A stretch of 64,000 bases of DNA, from positions 62,001-126,000 of the forward strand of contig NZ_FNRQ01000008.1 of NCBI RefSeq assembly GCF_900107685.1, written 5' to 3'. The notes beneath the pieces were generated by a model. That model had not been told where the DNA came from. It ran no database searches and was given only the letters and a program-made list of their open reading frames with translations. This stretch comes from Paraburkholderia sartisoli (GTDB lineage Bacteria; Pseudomonadota; Gammaproteobacteria; Burkholderiales; Burkholderiaceae). Below, in pieces: positions 53,300 through 62,338 of this stretch. Each line of letters opens with the position of its first letter. The first letter of the stretch is position 1. Position numbers and translations under genes: made by a program.

Positions 53300-54583
53300 T
53301 CACCCCAGTTTGACGCCGGCGCCACCGGTCATCCGCACAAAAATTGCATAAACAACAAGCACGCCGACAAGCAGAATGGACGCCAGTGCGCTTGCGAGTC
53401 CCCAGTTCAATGTGTTGTTCACGTGATTCGCGATGTAATAACTCGCCAGTTGGTCATCCGCGCCGCCGACGATGGCAGGTGTGATGTAGTAGCCAACGGC
53501 AAGGATGAACGTGAGCATCCCGGCCGCGCCAACGCCGGGTAGCGTCTGCGGGAAATACGCCTGAAAGAAAGAACGAATCGGGCCTGCCCCCAGTGATCTG
53601 GCCGCCTTCACATAAATGTTCGGCACACCTTTCATCACGCTGTAGAGCGACAGGATCGCGTACGGAAGAAGGATGTGCGTCATCGCGATGAGCACGCCAT
53701 AGCGGTTGTAAATAAGGGCGAATCCTGTCTTTGTCAGCCCCAGGCGTATGAACAGGTCGTTCAGGACACCGTTCGTCTGCAACACGACCACCCATGCGGT
53801 TGTGCGCACAAGAATCGACGTCCAGAACGGCAGGAGCACCATGATCATGAAGATGTTGCTGTAGCGCGCCGGGATGTTCGCAAGAAAGTACGCGACCGGA
53901 TATCCAAACAGCAGGCACAGCGCGCTCACGGACAGGCTCACCCATGCGGTGCGTACAAACACGCTGACATAGAGGCGCTCGCTTTTGGGCTGACGCACGA
54001 CGGCGCCGCTGCTATCGTGTTTAAAATCGAAAGCCTTCAGGTAGTAACCGAGCGTCCACGTCGACGAAGCATATTTCATCGTTGACCAGGTACCGACATC
54101 GTCCCACCGTGAGTCGATCGCCGTCAGACGCTCGTGCCATGTGCCCGACTCGCTCTCACCCAGGTGTCGGGCAGTTTTCATGACGAGGCTTCGCATGCCG
54201 GCCTCATCGTAATTGAGCCGGGAGGCGACCCGGCTCACCCCTTCGTTGCTCTTTGCCGCCAGCAGGTCCTGGCCAAACGCGTTGAATACCGGCTCACCAG
54301 GGAGCTTGCCCGATGAAGGATCCCATTCGCGCAGCAGCGCGGCCGCGTGCGGCAACTCCTGCGAAATGGTCGGGTCCCGGAAACTTTTCATCAGCAGACT
54401 GCCGATGGGCACGAGAAATGTGACGAGGAGAAACGCGAGCAGCGGAAAAATCAGCAGCATCGCCTTGATTCGCTCGGCGCGCTCCGAACTGCGAAGCTTC
54501 GCCTTCAGGCTTTTCGAATCAGCAATTGCTACTTGTTCGTTCCCGTTTGCAGGGACCGCAAAGTCACTAGGCATAATCATCAT
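53300..54583 (-). CDS. ABC transporter permease, PotB type with enlarged periplasmic loop
   Basis: A 427-residue permease partner of the previous gene. Helix 1 (about residues 41-66) is followed by a roughly 150-residue periplasmic region before the remaining helices, which is larger than in E. coli PotB. The EAA docking loop is KAARSLGAGPIRSFFQAYFP (about residues 318-337). Several ATG codons are clustered at the start (54583, 54580, 54574). The binding protein lies 50 bases upstream on the same strand. Confidence 0.9.
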   Translation of the reverse strand: MMIMPSDFAVPANGNEQVAIADSKSLKAKLRSSERAERIKAMLLIFPLLAFLLVTFLVPIGSLLMKSFRDPTISQELPHAAALLREWDPSSGKLPGEPVFNAFGQDLLAAKSNEGVSRVASRLNYDEAGMRSLVMKTARHLGESESGTWHERLTAIDSRWDDVGTWSTMKYASSTWTLGYYLKAFDFKHDSSGAVVRQPKSERLYVSVFVRTAWVSLSVSALCLLFGYPVAYFLANIPARYSNIFMIMVLLPFWTSILVRTTAWVVVLQTNGVLNDLFIRLGLTKTGFALIYNRYGVLIAMTHILLPYAILSLYSVMKGVPNIYVKAARSLGAGPIRSFFQAYFPQTLPGVGAAGMLTFILAVGYYITPAIVGGADDQLASYYIANHVNNTLNWGLASALASILLVGVLVVYAIFVRMTGGAGVKLG

Positions 54584-54633
54584 GGTTCCAGCGGCCGCTA
54601 CCGCGCGCTCCTCGTTATTGCCACGCCAATCAG

Positions 54634-55698
54634 TTAATTCTGGCCGAGCCAGACGGCGAACTTCTGATTCAGGTCGTCTGAGTGATCTGCCCAGAAAGCC
54701 GTGTCAACATCAATTGCGCCCTTCTGATTGCCAGGTGCAGTCGGAAGGTAAGGCGCCACCTTCGCATCGACCATGGGAATCGACGACTTTCGCGCCGGGC
54801 CATAGGCGGTTAGCGGTGCGAGCTTTGCGAGAACATCGGCCTGAGTGGCGTAACGGACGAGCTCCTGTGCCGCCTTGAGGTTCCTGGAACCCTTTACGAT
54901 GACGTAGCCTTCGATGTTCTTGATCTGGCCGTCCCAGATAAATCCAAACGGCTTCTTGTCGGTAATCATCGCGCTATAGATCCGGCCGTTATAGGCGCTG
55001 CACATCGTCACCTCACCGTCCGCGAGAAGCTGCGCCGGTTGCGCGCCTGTTTCCCACCAGACGATCGATGACTTGATCGTGTCGAGCTTCTTGAATGCGC
55101 GATTCAGTCCCGCCGGAGTTCTGAGCGTTTTATAAACGTCTGCCGGAGGAACGCCGTCGGCAAGGAGCGCCCATTCCAGCGCGCCTTCAGGTGACTTGCG
55201 CAGGCCGCGTTTGCCCGGGAAATTCTTCAGGTCGAAGAAATCGGCAATCTTCGCGGGCTCGTGTCCCTTGAACTTGTCCTTGTTATAGGTGATGAGCGTC
55301 GACCAGGCGATGCTGCCTACGAGGCAGTCCGACAGCGCTCTAGGAACGAAGTCGTTCTTTGCAGGTGTCCCGTCCTTTGCCGGAGCAAGGCTGGCGGGGT
55401 TCACCTTTTCAAGCAGGCCTTCGTCGCACGCCCGGATGGAATCCGCCAGCTGCATGTCAACAACGTCCCACGTCACGTTATTCGTTTGCACCTGGCTGCG
55501 CACCTGTGCGATGCCGCCGTTGTAGGTGTCGGTCTTGAGCTGAACGCCGGACTGCGCAGCGAACGGCTTCGCGGCGGTCGACTCCTGTGCGTCCTGCCAT
55601 GCCCCGCCCCACGAGACGAAAGTAACCTGTGCAGCAGATGCGGTCGTCCCGATACAACATGATGCGAGAAGCGTTATTAACAGCGCGTTGTACTTCAT
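54634..55698 (-). CDS. Periplasmic substrate-binding protein, PotD/extracellular family 1
   Basis: A 354-residue exported solute-binding protein. The signal peptide ends CIGTTASAA and the mature chain begins QVTFVSWGGAWQDAQ, as in PotD/PotF-like proteins that handle polyamines, opines and amino-acid derivatives. Aromatic residues SSIVWWETGAQPAQLL and AFWADHSDD could form the aromatic box typical for cationic amines. GGAG lies eight bases before the ATG. It is cotranscribed with the permease and ATPase genes. Confidence 0.9.
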   Translation of the reverse strand: MKYNALLITLLASCCIGTTASAAQVTFVSWGGAWQDAQESTAAKPFAAQSGVQLKTDTYNGGIAQVRSQVQTNNVTWDVVDMQLADSIRACDEGLLEKVNPASLAPAKDGTPAKNDFVPRALSDCLVGSIAWSTLITYNKDKFKGHEPAKIADFFDLKNFPGKRGLRKSPEGALEWALLADGVPPADVYKTLRTPAGLNRAFKKLDTIKSSIVWWETGAQPAQLLADGEVTMCSAYNGRIYSAMITDKKPFGFIWDGQIKNIEGYVIVKGSRNLKAAQELVRYATQADVLAKLAPLTAYGPARKSSIPMVDAKVAPYLPTAPGNQKGAIDVDTAFWADHSDDLNQKFAVWLGQN

Positions 55699-55760
55699 TT
55701 CATCGACTCCATTGTTTTAAGAGAGACTCACGGATTAACCCGGCGGCGACTGCCAGTCAT

Positions 55761-56837
55761 TTACTGCAATGCCCGGCAGGCGTCGGCCATCCAGCCGACG
55801 TCGACCGAGTCGCCGATACGCAACTGGCGTGCAGCGCCATCATTGGGTAGCTTGACAATGAAGTCGTTACGCCCGCATACCTGCATCACTACACGGAGAT
55901 GGTCGCCGTAATAAATCAGGTCTTTGACGCCACCCTGGAAGACGTTGTCACAGGAGCGAGCCCGCTCCCCAACAGCAATTCGTTCGGGTCTTAGCGAAAC
56001 GCTCGCGCCGCCAGTCGCAGAAACGGCAACGCCAGCGCTTGCCTTGATGCTGTGCCCTCCGTCGAGCTTGACGGTACACAGTTCACGGTCAACGGACGCC
56101 ACGACACCCTTGAGTTCGTTGCTTTCCCCGATGAAGCGGGCCACGAAAGCGTTCTCAGGTTTCTCGTAAAGCTCCGACGGCGACGCCAGTTGCTGGATGA
56201 TCCCGTTGTTAAACACGGCGATGCGATCCGACATCGTCATCGCCTCGCTCTGGTCGTGGGTCACGTAGACCACTGTCAAGCCGCTTTGCTCGTGAATCTG
56301 CTTGATCTCGTATTGCATCTGCTCACGCAGTTGCTTGTCGAGAGCCCCGAGCGGCTCGTCCATCAAGACGAGCGCCGGTTCGAACACGAGCGCCCGTGCA
56401 ACCGCGACACGTTGTTGCTGACCACCGGAGAGCTGCGCGGGCATCCGGCTGGCGAACTTTTCCATGTTCACCATGTTCAGCGCCTGCGTCACTTTCCGGG
56501 CGATTTCGTCCTTCGGCACCTTCCGCACCTTGAGCGGAAAAGCCAGATTCTCGGCGACTGACTTGTGCGGAAAAAGCGCGTAGCTCTGGAACACCATGCC
56601 GATGTTGCGACGCTCCGGCGGAATGCGGTTTATCGGCTTCCCCTGAAGAAGAATCTCGCCGTGAGTGGCAGTTTCGAAGCCGGCCAGCATCATCAGACAG
56701 GTCGTCTTGCCGGACCCCGACGGTCCAAGCATCGTCAGAAACTCACCCTTTCGAATCTCGAGATTGAGATTCTTCACGACGAGCGTTTCGCCGTCGTAGG
56801 TCTTCTGGACGTTTTTGAAAGAGACTATGGTCGACAT
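55761..56837 (-). CDS. ABC transporter ATPase, PotA type
   Basis: A 358-residue ATP-binding subunit powering the importer. Walker A is MLGPSGSGKTTCLMML (about residues 37-52), the signature is AQLSGGQQQRVAVARAL (about residues 133-149) and Walker B is LVLMDEPLGALD (about residues 155-166). A C-terminal TOBE domain follows (about 270-358). The ribosome site GAGGGAAA precedes the ATG. It lies 34 bases downstream of the P5C dehydrogenase gene, in the same operon. Confidence 0.94.
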   Translation of the reverse strand: MSTIVSFKNVQKTYDGETLVVKNLNLEIRKGEFLTMLGPSGSGKTTCLMMLAGFETATHGEILLQGKPINRIPPERRNIGMVFQSYALFPHKSVAENLAFPLKVRKVPKDEIARKVTQALNMVNMEKFASRMPAQLSGGQQQRVAVARALVFEPALVLMDEPLGALDKQLREQMQYEIKQIHEQSGLTVVYVTHDQSEAMTMSDRIAVFNNGIIQQLASPSELYEKPENAFVARFIGESNELKGVVASVDRELCTVKLDGGHSIKASAGVAVSATGGASVSLRPERIAVGERARSCDNVFQGGVKDLIYYGDHLRVVMQVCGRNDFIVKLPNDGAARQLRIGDSVDVGWMADACRALQ

Positions 56838-56871
56838 CGAAATTTCCCTCAGAAAAAGCCGTGAAACACGC

Positions 56872-58482
56872 TTACGCGCCGAACTGCCAGCTGCGCGGCG
56901 GCATGTACGTTTCTTTAACGACTCGCGGCGACACCCAGCGGAGCAGGTTCAGATGCGAGCCCGCCTTGTCGTTGGTACCGCTTGCCCGGCCACCGCCAAA
57001 AGGCTGCTGGCCAATCATCGCGCCGGTCGGCTTGTCGTTCAGGTACAGGTTGCCGGCCGCATTGACGAGTGCGTCTTCTGCCTGGTGCAGCGCGAAACGG
57101 TCCGTGCAAAAAATCGAACCGGTCAGCGCATAGGGGCTCGTTGCATCGATGAGCTCAAGCGTTTCCGGCCACGCGTTGTCTTCGTACACGAACACCGACA
57201 GCACCGGGCCGAAGAGCTCCTCGGTCATCAGTGCATGCCTCGGATTCGAAACCTGAAGCACAGTCGGCTCGACGAAGTAGCCTGGGTCGGACCACGTCTT
57301 GCCACCGGAGACGACCTTAACCGCTGAGTCTTCCCTGGCGGCCGACAGGACACGACTGAGTTTTTGATGCGAAGCCTGCGAAATCACGGCACCCATGAAC
57401 GTGCTGAAATCGGCTACGTCACCCACCTTCAGTTGCGCGAGACGGTCACGCAATTCCTGTTCGACCGAACCCCACAGGCTTCTCGGGATATACGCGCGCG
57501 ATGCCGCGCTGCACTTCTGGCCTTGATATTCAAACGCGCCGCGAATCAGTGCGATTGCGACTTCCGAAGCGTTCGCAGAAGCGTGGGCCAACACGAAGTC
57601 CTTGCCCCCCGTCTCCCCGACGAGACGCGGAATCGTCCGGAACGAATCAACCTTCGACGCGACGCCCTTCCACAGAGACTGGAACACGGCAGACGAACCG
57701 GTGAAGTGGATACCCGCGAGGTCGCGTGACGACAGCGCGAGGCGTGTGGTCAGCTCAGCGTCACCCGGTACGAAGTTGATGACGCCCGGCGGCAGACCCG
57801 CTTCCTCGAGTGCCTCGAAGAAGATGTAGTTAGCCAGCGCCGATTTCTCGGACGGCTTCCAGAGAACCGTATTACCCATGATCGCGGGCGCGGTCGTCAG
57901 GTTGGCGCCAATAGCCGTGAAGTTGAACGGCGAGACGGCATACACGAAGCCTTCCAGCGAACGCCAGTCGGTGCGGTTCACGGCGGTCGAAACCGAGATC
58001 GGCTGCTCCGCATACACGCGCTGCGCGTTGTAGGCGTTGAAACGCAGAAAGTCGATGAGTTCACAGGCGCTATCCGGCTCGGCCTGGTCAACCGTCTTGC
58101 TCTGACCCAGCATCGTTGCGGCGTTAATCCTTATGCGCGAGCGTGTCGCGACGATTTCCGCTGCCCGATGAAAAATGGTGGCGCGACTTGCGTGCGTCAG
58201 ATTTGCCCAGTCACGCGCAACCGTCTTCGAGCTGGCGATGGCTTCGTTGATTTGAGCGTCAGACGGACGGTGAATGCGGGCGAGCAACCGTTGGTGGTCA
58301 TGCGGTGCGCGCACTTCCACGACGTCGTTCGAGAAATAGCGCTTGCCACCGATGACAGTCGGGATTTCAACGACGTCGCGTTGTTCGAGTGCCTTGACCA
58401 GCTCGCTGGCTGCCGGGGTTCCACGGCCGAAATGCACTTCCGGCTCGTTTGCCGGCAACGGGAATTGAGGACCTGAAATCAC
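56872..58482 (-). CDS. pruA: L-glutamate gamma-semialdehyde (P5C) dehydrogenase, stand-alone
   Basis: Oxidises the P5C ring-opened semialdehyde to glutamate with NAD. The 536-residue length and the segments SPFNFTAIGANLTTAP (about residues 184-199) and WKPSEKSALANY mark the ALDH4/PruA type. The catalytic base is in VGETGGKDF (Glu290) and the nucleophile in EYQGQKCSAASR (Cys324), so both are intact. A GTG start is chosen with GGAG five bases upstream. It is the promoter-proximal gene of the operon that includes putA, whose own dehydrogenase half has lost these residues. Confidence 0.94.
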   Translation of the reverse strand: MISGPQFPLPANEPEVHFGRGTPAASELVKALEQRDVVEIPTVIGGKRYFSNDVVEVRAPHDHQRLLARIHRPSDAQINEAIASSKTVARDWANLTHASRATIFHRAAEIVATRSRIRINAATMLGQSKTVDQAEPDSACELIDFLRFNAYNAQRVYAEQPISVSTAVNRTDWRSLEGFVYAVSPFNFTAIGANLTTAPAIMGNTVLWKPSEKSALANYIFFEALEEAGLPPGVINFVPGDAELTTRLALSSRDLAGIHFTGSSAVFQSLWKGVASKVDSFRTIPRLVGETGGKDFVLAHASANASEVAIALIRGAFEYQGQKCSAASRAYIPRSLWGSVEQELRDRLAQLKVGDVADFSTFMGAVISQASHQKLSRVLSAAREDSAVKVVSGGKTWSDPGYFVEPTVLQVSNPRHALMTEELFGPVLSVFVYEDNAWPETLELIDATSPYALTGSIFCTDRFALHQAEDALVNAAGNLYLNDKPTGAMIGQQPFGGGRASGTNDKAGSHLNLLRWVSPRVVKETYMPPRSWQFGA

Positions 58483-58799
58483 GCCTGCTCCTTAATGAAA
58501 TCCAACCAGTAAACCGCAAGCAAACCTGGCACCTGCTGTTGGGTTAACCCTTATCGGGCGGGCCTTTGCGGCCAACTTGCTGCGAAGAGAAATCACGCTC
58601 CGAGAGTAGTCGCTGCCAAAAGAAGAGGTTCCTAATAAACCCTCCGTTATGAATTGAATCTGATGCGGTTATGCAAACATCAGGGAGCACACACAATCTC
58701 ACCGCAGCGAGCCTCAACACCGTGCACGCCGATGCTCGCTCACACTTGAACCCACGATGGATCAGGACTTCAATGAACGCCGACCGTGGCAACAGGCGC

Positions 58800-59080
58800 T
58801 CACTTCGCACCCTGTAGCTGGTCAAGCGTTGACGTCGGATTTTTCAGGTCACCCTGTGGGTTGAAGGAGATGTCCCCTGTCATCTCCGTGTATTGCGTGG
58901 TGCGCATTAAAGGCCAATGTGTGGGTCTCCCTGGTCGTGCACCGGATCGGGTTCGAAGCGTATGGCCTGACCGACCGGCTTGAAGCGCTGGTTATGGGCT
59001 TCCTCGATGGCCAGGCAGACGCTGTTCTCTATGCCCTTCCCGTTAGAAACACCGTCGCCCATCGAGGGACTGGACACGAC
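58800..59080 (-). pseudogene. Remnant of a LivJ-type branched-chain amino acid binding protein
   Basis: Two pieces of one family sit back to back on the minus strand in different frames. The upstream piece (about 59080-58910) reads GDGVSNGKGIENSVCLAIEE and RFEPDPVHDQGDP, matching the N-terminal domain of Leu/Ile/Val-binding proteins. The second piece (58907-58800) reads MRTTQYTEMTGDISFNPQGD and ends LDQLQGAK before TGA, matching the C-terminal end. The roughly 270 residues between them are missing, so this is an internally deleted, frameshifted relic. No signal peptide remains. The left boundary of the remnant is approximate. Confidence 0.65.
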
Positions 59081-59088
59081 AATAGTAC

Positions 59089-59102
59089 TGAACACATGTT
59101 CA
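59089..59102. promoter_or_regulatory. TetR/BetI-type operator, site 1
   Basis: TGAACACATGTTCA is a perfect 14-base palindrome (TGAAC-N4-GTTCA). It lies between the divergent P5C dehydrogenase operon and the TetR gene and shares both half-sites with site 2. Binding by the adjacent TetR protein is inferred. Confidence 0.6.
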
Positions 59103-59237
59103 ACATAATTTTCATGGCTGTCACTATATAGCCGAACCACGGCGCGTCAAAAATACTTTCCGCATCGATTGCGGTGCTTTTTAGTGATGAAAATATGGAT
59201 TAAAGGGTAAACACCGATAAAAATTCATTGCACAAAA

Positions 59238-59251
59238 TGAACATTCGTTCA
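59238..59251. promoter_or_regulatory. TetR/BetI-type operator, site 2
   Basis: TGAACATTCGTTCA has the same TGAAC-N4-GTTCA form, 149 bases from site 1 and 69 bases before the chosen tetR start. Position and spacing suit autoregulation together with repression of the divergent operon. The spacer 58483-59319 otherwise holds only the LivJ relic and the operon promoter, which I could not pinpoint. Confidence 0.65.
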
Positions 59252-59319
59252 GTGTTTTGCTCGCTTATGCTTTAACCTATGCCATCAGGCCGGTGAACAA
59301 ACGAGGGATTGGACAGAGC

Positions 59320-59982
59320 ATGCAGGGCGTCAAGACAAAGACCGCAGGGAGCGATCTCCGAAAGGAAGACTCAGCTCAATACGAGGGGATGCCGCTCAAA
59401 CTCATCGATTCGACGCTGGAGGTTGTGGGACAGGTTGGGCTCGAAAACCTGACCATCCGCAAGGTCAGTGAGCACGCCGGCGTGTCGGTAGGGCTCGTGC
59501 ATCATCACTTCGCAAACAAGGACAGCCTCGTCTACAAGACGTTCGTGTATCTCATCCGGCGAACGCGGGAGCAGCTCACTGCTGGAAGACGCGGGATTAC
59601 CGATCCGGTTGAACGCATGAAATTCACCGCGGACATGTGCTTTAGCGACGACGTGATGAGCCCAGGCGTGGCGAATGTCTGGCCGCACATGTGGAGTTCA
59701 TCCTCCCACAACCAGGAAGTACAGCGCCTTTGCGCGGCCTTTTCACGGCGCCTTCGCTCGAACTTCACGCATGACTTGCGGCAGGCCGGATGTGCGCCAG
59801 CAATCGCGAATATCCATGCTATCCAGGCAATGGCACTGGTTCACGGCCTCTGGATCGAGTACCGCGTTGCTGGCGCAATTTCCATCGACGAGGCGCTCGG
59901 TGTGTTTCATGGCGTGATTGACAGCGCCACCGGCCAGATCTGGAAGTTGAATATGAGCCAGCCTTCTAGACAGACGCAATAG
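59320..59982 (+). CDS. TetR family regulator, BetI-like
   Basis: A 220-residue repressor with an N-terminal HTH (about residues 30-70: LENLTIRKVSEHAGVSVGLV, then HHHFANKDSLVYKTF). The C-terminal ligand domain carries the BetI-like segment WPHMWSSSSHNQEVQRLC. BetI controls choline/betaine genes, which fits the GbcA-type oxygenase at the window edge. ATG 59320 is chosen (GGAC six bases upstream); ATG 59257 would add 21 residues. It is divergent from the P5C dehydrogenase-PotABCD-PutA operon and flanked by two matching palindromes. Confidence 0.88.
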   Translation: MQGVKTKTAGSDLRKEDSAQYEGMPLKLIDSTLEVVGQVGLENLTIRKVSEHAGVSVGLVHHHFANKDSLVYKTFVYLIRRTREQLTAGRRGITDPVERMKFTADMCFSDDVMSPGVANVWPHMWSSSSHNQEVQRLCAAFSRRLRSNFTHDLRQAGCAPAIANIHAIQAMALVHGLWIEYRVAGAISIDEALGVFHGVIDSATGQIWKLNMSQPSRQTQ

Positions 59983-59999
59983 CGCAGCGGTTTGAGGCG

Positions 60000-61001
60000 C
60001 TACACCTCTTCCGGCAGACAGACATCTTCGGGCTTTAGCGACAGCGCGCTGGCGATGTCACGCGACACCTGGCGCTCATAGGCCCGTCGAAGCAGGTCGT
60101 ATAAGTCCGCGGGAAGATGACCCAGTTCGTTTTCCCTGAACGCGAGAAAGAACGAACGGCTGAGCGCTGTGTTGGCGCGGCCGTGCCGCGAGAATGCCGA
60201 CAGCGGCACGACGCGCAAATCCGGCACATAGTGCCGCGACTGCCAGACACACAGCGGCGTGGTGATTGCAAACCCAAGGCCAGCCGCTACAAGGCTGAGC
60301 ATCGGGTCAGTCGCGTCGAATTCACATGTGCGTTCGACGTTCTCCGCGTTCGCGGCCAGATAGGCATCGACATGCTGGCCGATGACAGAACGGGCACTGT
60401 ATCGAATGAACTGAAGATGCCGGCTCAGGTCCGCAAGCGTCGAGAAATGATCGACCTCAAAGCTCTTTGGCAAGACGACAAAGTAAGGCTCGGAGAAGAG
60501 CTTCTGTCGACGGATACCGGGCGCTTGTGCGAGCCCGGTCGTCGTGACCGCCATGTCGAGCTGGCGAGCCTCGAGCTGACCGTCGAGCGTCGGGGTGATG
60601 CCGGACCACAGGCGAATCTGATGCGACGTACCGGTCAGCGCCTTGATGATGATCGGGCCGATCGTCGCCGCAAATGAATCGACGCAGCCTAACCGGACAA
60701 CAACGCGCTTTGCCCGGGTCACGTTGCGTACGCTCTCGACCATCTGGTCCGCGCCCTGCAACAGGACAGTTGCGTGCTCAAAGAGCCGCTGACCCGCCGC
60801 GGTAGGTCGTGCCGGTCGCGTCGCACGGTCCAGAAGCGTGGTGTCGAGAATTGTCTCCAGCGCCTTGATGCGCTGGGACACCCCGGCCTGGGAAATGGAG
60901 AGCCGGCTTGCCGCGTCCGAAATGGAACCGGCCTCCACCACTGCCACCCAGCTGGCAAGCAAGTCCCAGTCGGGATACTGTTCGGGTGCGCTCTCTTTCA
61001 T
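60000..61001 (-). CDS. LysR family transcriptional regulator
   Basis: A 333-residue LysR regulator. The winged HTH (about residues 10-70) contains LASWVAVVEAGSISDAASRL and SISQAGVSQRIKALETILDT, and the effector domain follows from about residue 95. It has a 25-residue C-terminal tail beyond the usual LysR end. It converges with the TetR gene and is cotranscribed in direction, though 71 bases away, with the amidohydrolase homologue at 61073. The target is unknown. Confidence 0.88.
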   Translation of the reverse strand: MKESAPEQYPDWDLLASWVAVVEAGSISDAASRLSISQAGVSQRIKALETILDTTLLDRATRPARPTAAGQRLFEHATVLLQGADQMVESVRNVTRAKRVVVRLGCVDSFAATIGPIIIKALTGTSHQIRLWSGITPTLDGQLEARQLDMAVTTTGLAQAPGIRRQKLFSEPYFVVLPKSFEVDHFSTLADLSRHLQFIRYSARSVIGQHVDAYLAANAENVERTCEFDATDPMLSLVAAGLGFAITTPLCVWQSRHYVPDLRVVPLSAFSRHGRANTALSRSFFLAFRENELGHLPADLYDLLRRAYERQVSRDIASALSLKPEDVCLPEEV

Positions 61002-61072
61002 GGTCGGCGGCGAAGTGGCAGCGAAATCTCGTTAGTCGGCCGCCCGGGGCGTTCAATCTCCCGGACGCATTT

Positions 61073-61924
61073 TTATTGGCGCCCCTCGGGCCCGGAACCG
61101 AAGTGAGCGTGCTCTCCGTTCCTGGACATCGTCCTCAGGACCGCATCGAGCGCATCCAGCACGTTGCCCGGCGCAGCATCCTCGTTCGCTCCACCTCCCG
61201 GGAAAGCAGCATCTCGCGGCTCGCAGTCGAGGCGCCAGCGGCCAGCCACCTCGACCTCGATCGCATGCACCCCGTTCAGAGGCATGCCGTAATGCTGGGC
61301 GGCAAACGCGTCCACGAGCTTTCCGTTGACCACCCAGGACCGGCTGGATTCCTGCACCGATTTCGTGATTGCGGCTACGAGGCGTCTGTCGCAAGCCGCA
61401 CCGCGGTTAGTGCCTATATTACATTCTGCAGCACCCGGTTGTTCCCGATAGGGCGACAACCACGAGCTGGCATGCGAGACGAGGAGCAGAACATTGTCGT
61501 GCAGGCTACGCAGCCGCAGCAGTTCCTTTAGGAGCGCCGCGTGAAACGGCTTCCAGCACTCTTCCACGCGGGCGTTTACGTCGGCTTCGGAGGGTTCCTG
61601 CCCCTCCGGGTATAACGCCTCTCCGCGGGACGTGTGCGTCCTGCACAGTCCGACGTGATTGAGCCTTGACGAAAGCGGCCGGCTATCGGGCGCGACGTTG
61701 AGGTCGATGACACACGGATGATACAGAGCAGAAATGCACGTCATGTCCCTCTTCAAGGCGGCCGTCCGCAAAATTGCGCCGAAAGGGTCCGCCAGACGAC
61801 CCTCGACGGCCAACCAGGCAGGATTGACGCGCAACCCAGCCGGTACGGACGTTCCGGTGTGTGGTGTCACGACCAGCACTGGAGCGTCCCCTTGAGAAAT
61901 CTGGCCGTAAGGCAGGTTCTGCAT
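61073..61924 (-). CDS. Divergent N-formylglutamate amidohydrolase family protein
   Basis: A 283-residue member of the HutG/N-formylglutamate amidohydrolase family. VVTPHTGTSVPAGL (about residues 18-31), CVIDLNVAPDSRPLSSRLN (about residues 71-89) and ECNIGTNRGAACDRRLV (about residues 167-183) align with HutG. Two stretches differ. WEAHSI has become LVSHASSW. The NGRFKGGYITR segment has become NGKLVDAFAAQ. Substrate specificity is therefore probably altered. GAGGG lies upstream of the ATG. It is the second family member in the window. Confidence 0.78.
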   Translation of the reverse strand: MQNLPYGQISQGDAPVLVVTPHTGTSVPAGLRVNPAWLAVEGRLADPFGAILRTAALKRDMTCISALYHPCVIDLNVAPDSRPLSSRLNHVGLCRTHTSRGEALYPEGQEPSEADVNARVEECWKPFHAALLKELLRLRSLHDNVLLLVSHASSWLSPYREQPGAAECNIGTNRGAACDRRLVAAITKSVQESSRSWVVNGKLVDAFAAQHYGMPLNGVHAIEVEVAGRWRLDCEPRDAAFPGGGANEDAAPGNVLDALDAVLRTMSRNGEHAHFGSGPEGRQ

Positions 61925-62338
61925 GTTAGTACCCTCAGGTTCGCATCCACGCGCAGCGGATGCGCGTTATTCGAGCTGGCGCATCTGGACGTCATTCGAT
62001 GTCGCTCACGGTACCTGAACAGGATTCCGGGCTGCCTTTCGTAAGCCCGGGTTTACCTGTCCATAAGTGGCGCTTAAGAAGTGCAGACGCTGTGGCGTGG
62101 CGAAAAGCCTTATTCTGTGGCCCGACAGCTTAAGGCCGCGCCCCATTCACGACGACCATGAGAGACCGTTGTCTCTTACCTGACCTTTGGAGCGGCATGC
62201 CGTCATGTTGCAGCGCACTCCGGTCGGCTTCAATTCCCGTTGCGATGGCTCGCCGTCAGCCGGCCATTCTCGAATATCATCACGGGCAGCGGTGCATGCG
62301 TGACCGTTTTTCTTGCAAGCCATCTTCACAACCAGACA
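61925..62338. other. Divergent intergenic region with several short palindromes
   Basis: 414 bases between the amidohydrolase homologue and the LysR gene. CCGGGCT/AGCCCGG (62027-62050) is a 7-bp hairpin with a 10-base loop. AGAGAC-N4-GTCTCT (62161-62176) is a perfect inverted repeat and a candidate LysR or other operator. No gene is supported here. Confidence 0.4.

Noticed and set aside
58786..58983. Small plus-strand open frame in the tetR spacer
   Set aside because: It is antisense to the LivJ-type remnant and has no ribosome site or family features.
62062..62078. CATAAG-N5-CTTAAG resembling the PmrA-like repeat
   Set aside because: One half-site is imperfect, it is 260 bases from the LysR start, and the gene context gives no reason for PmrA control. 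A chance match is likely.
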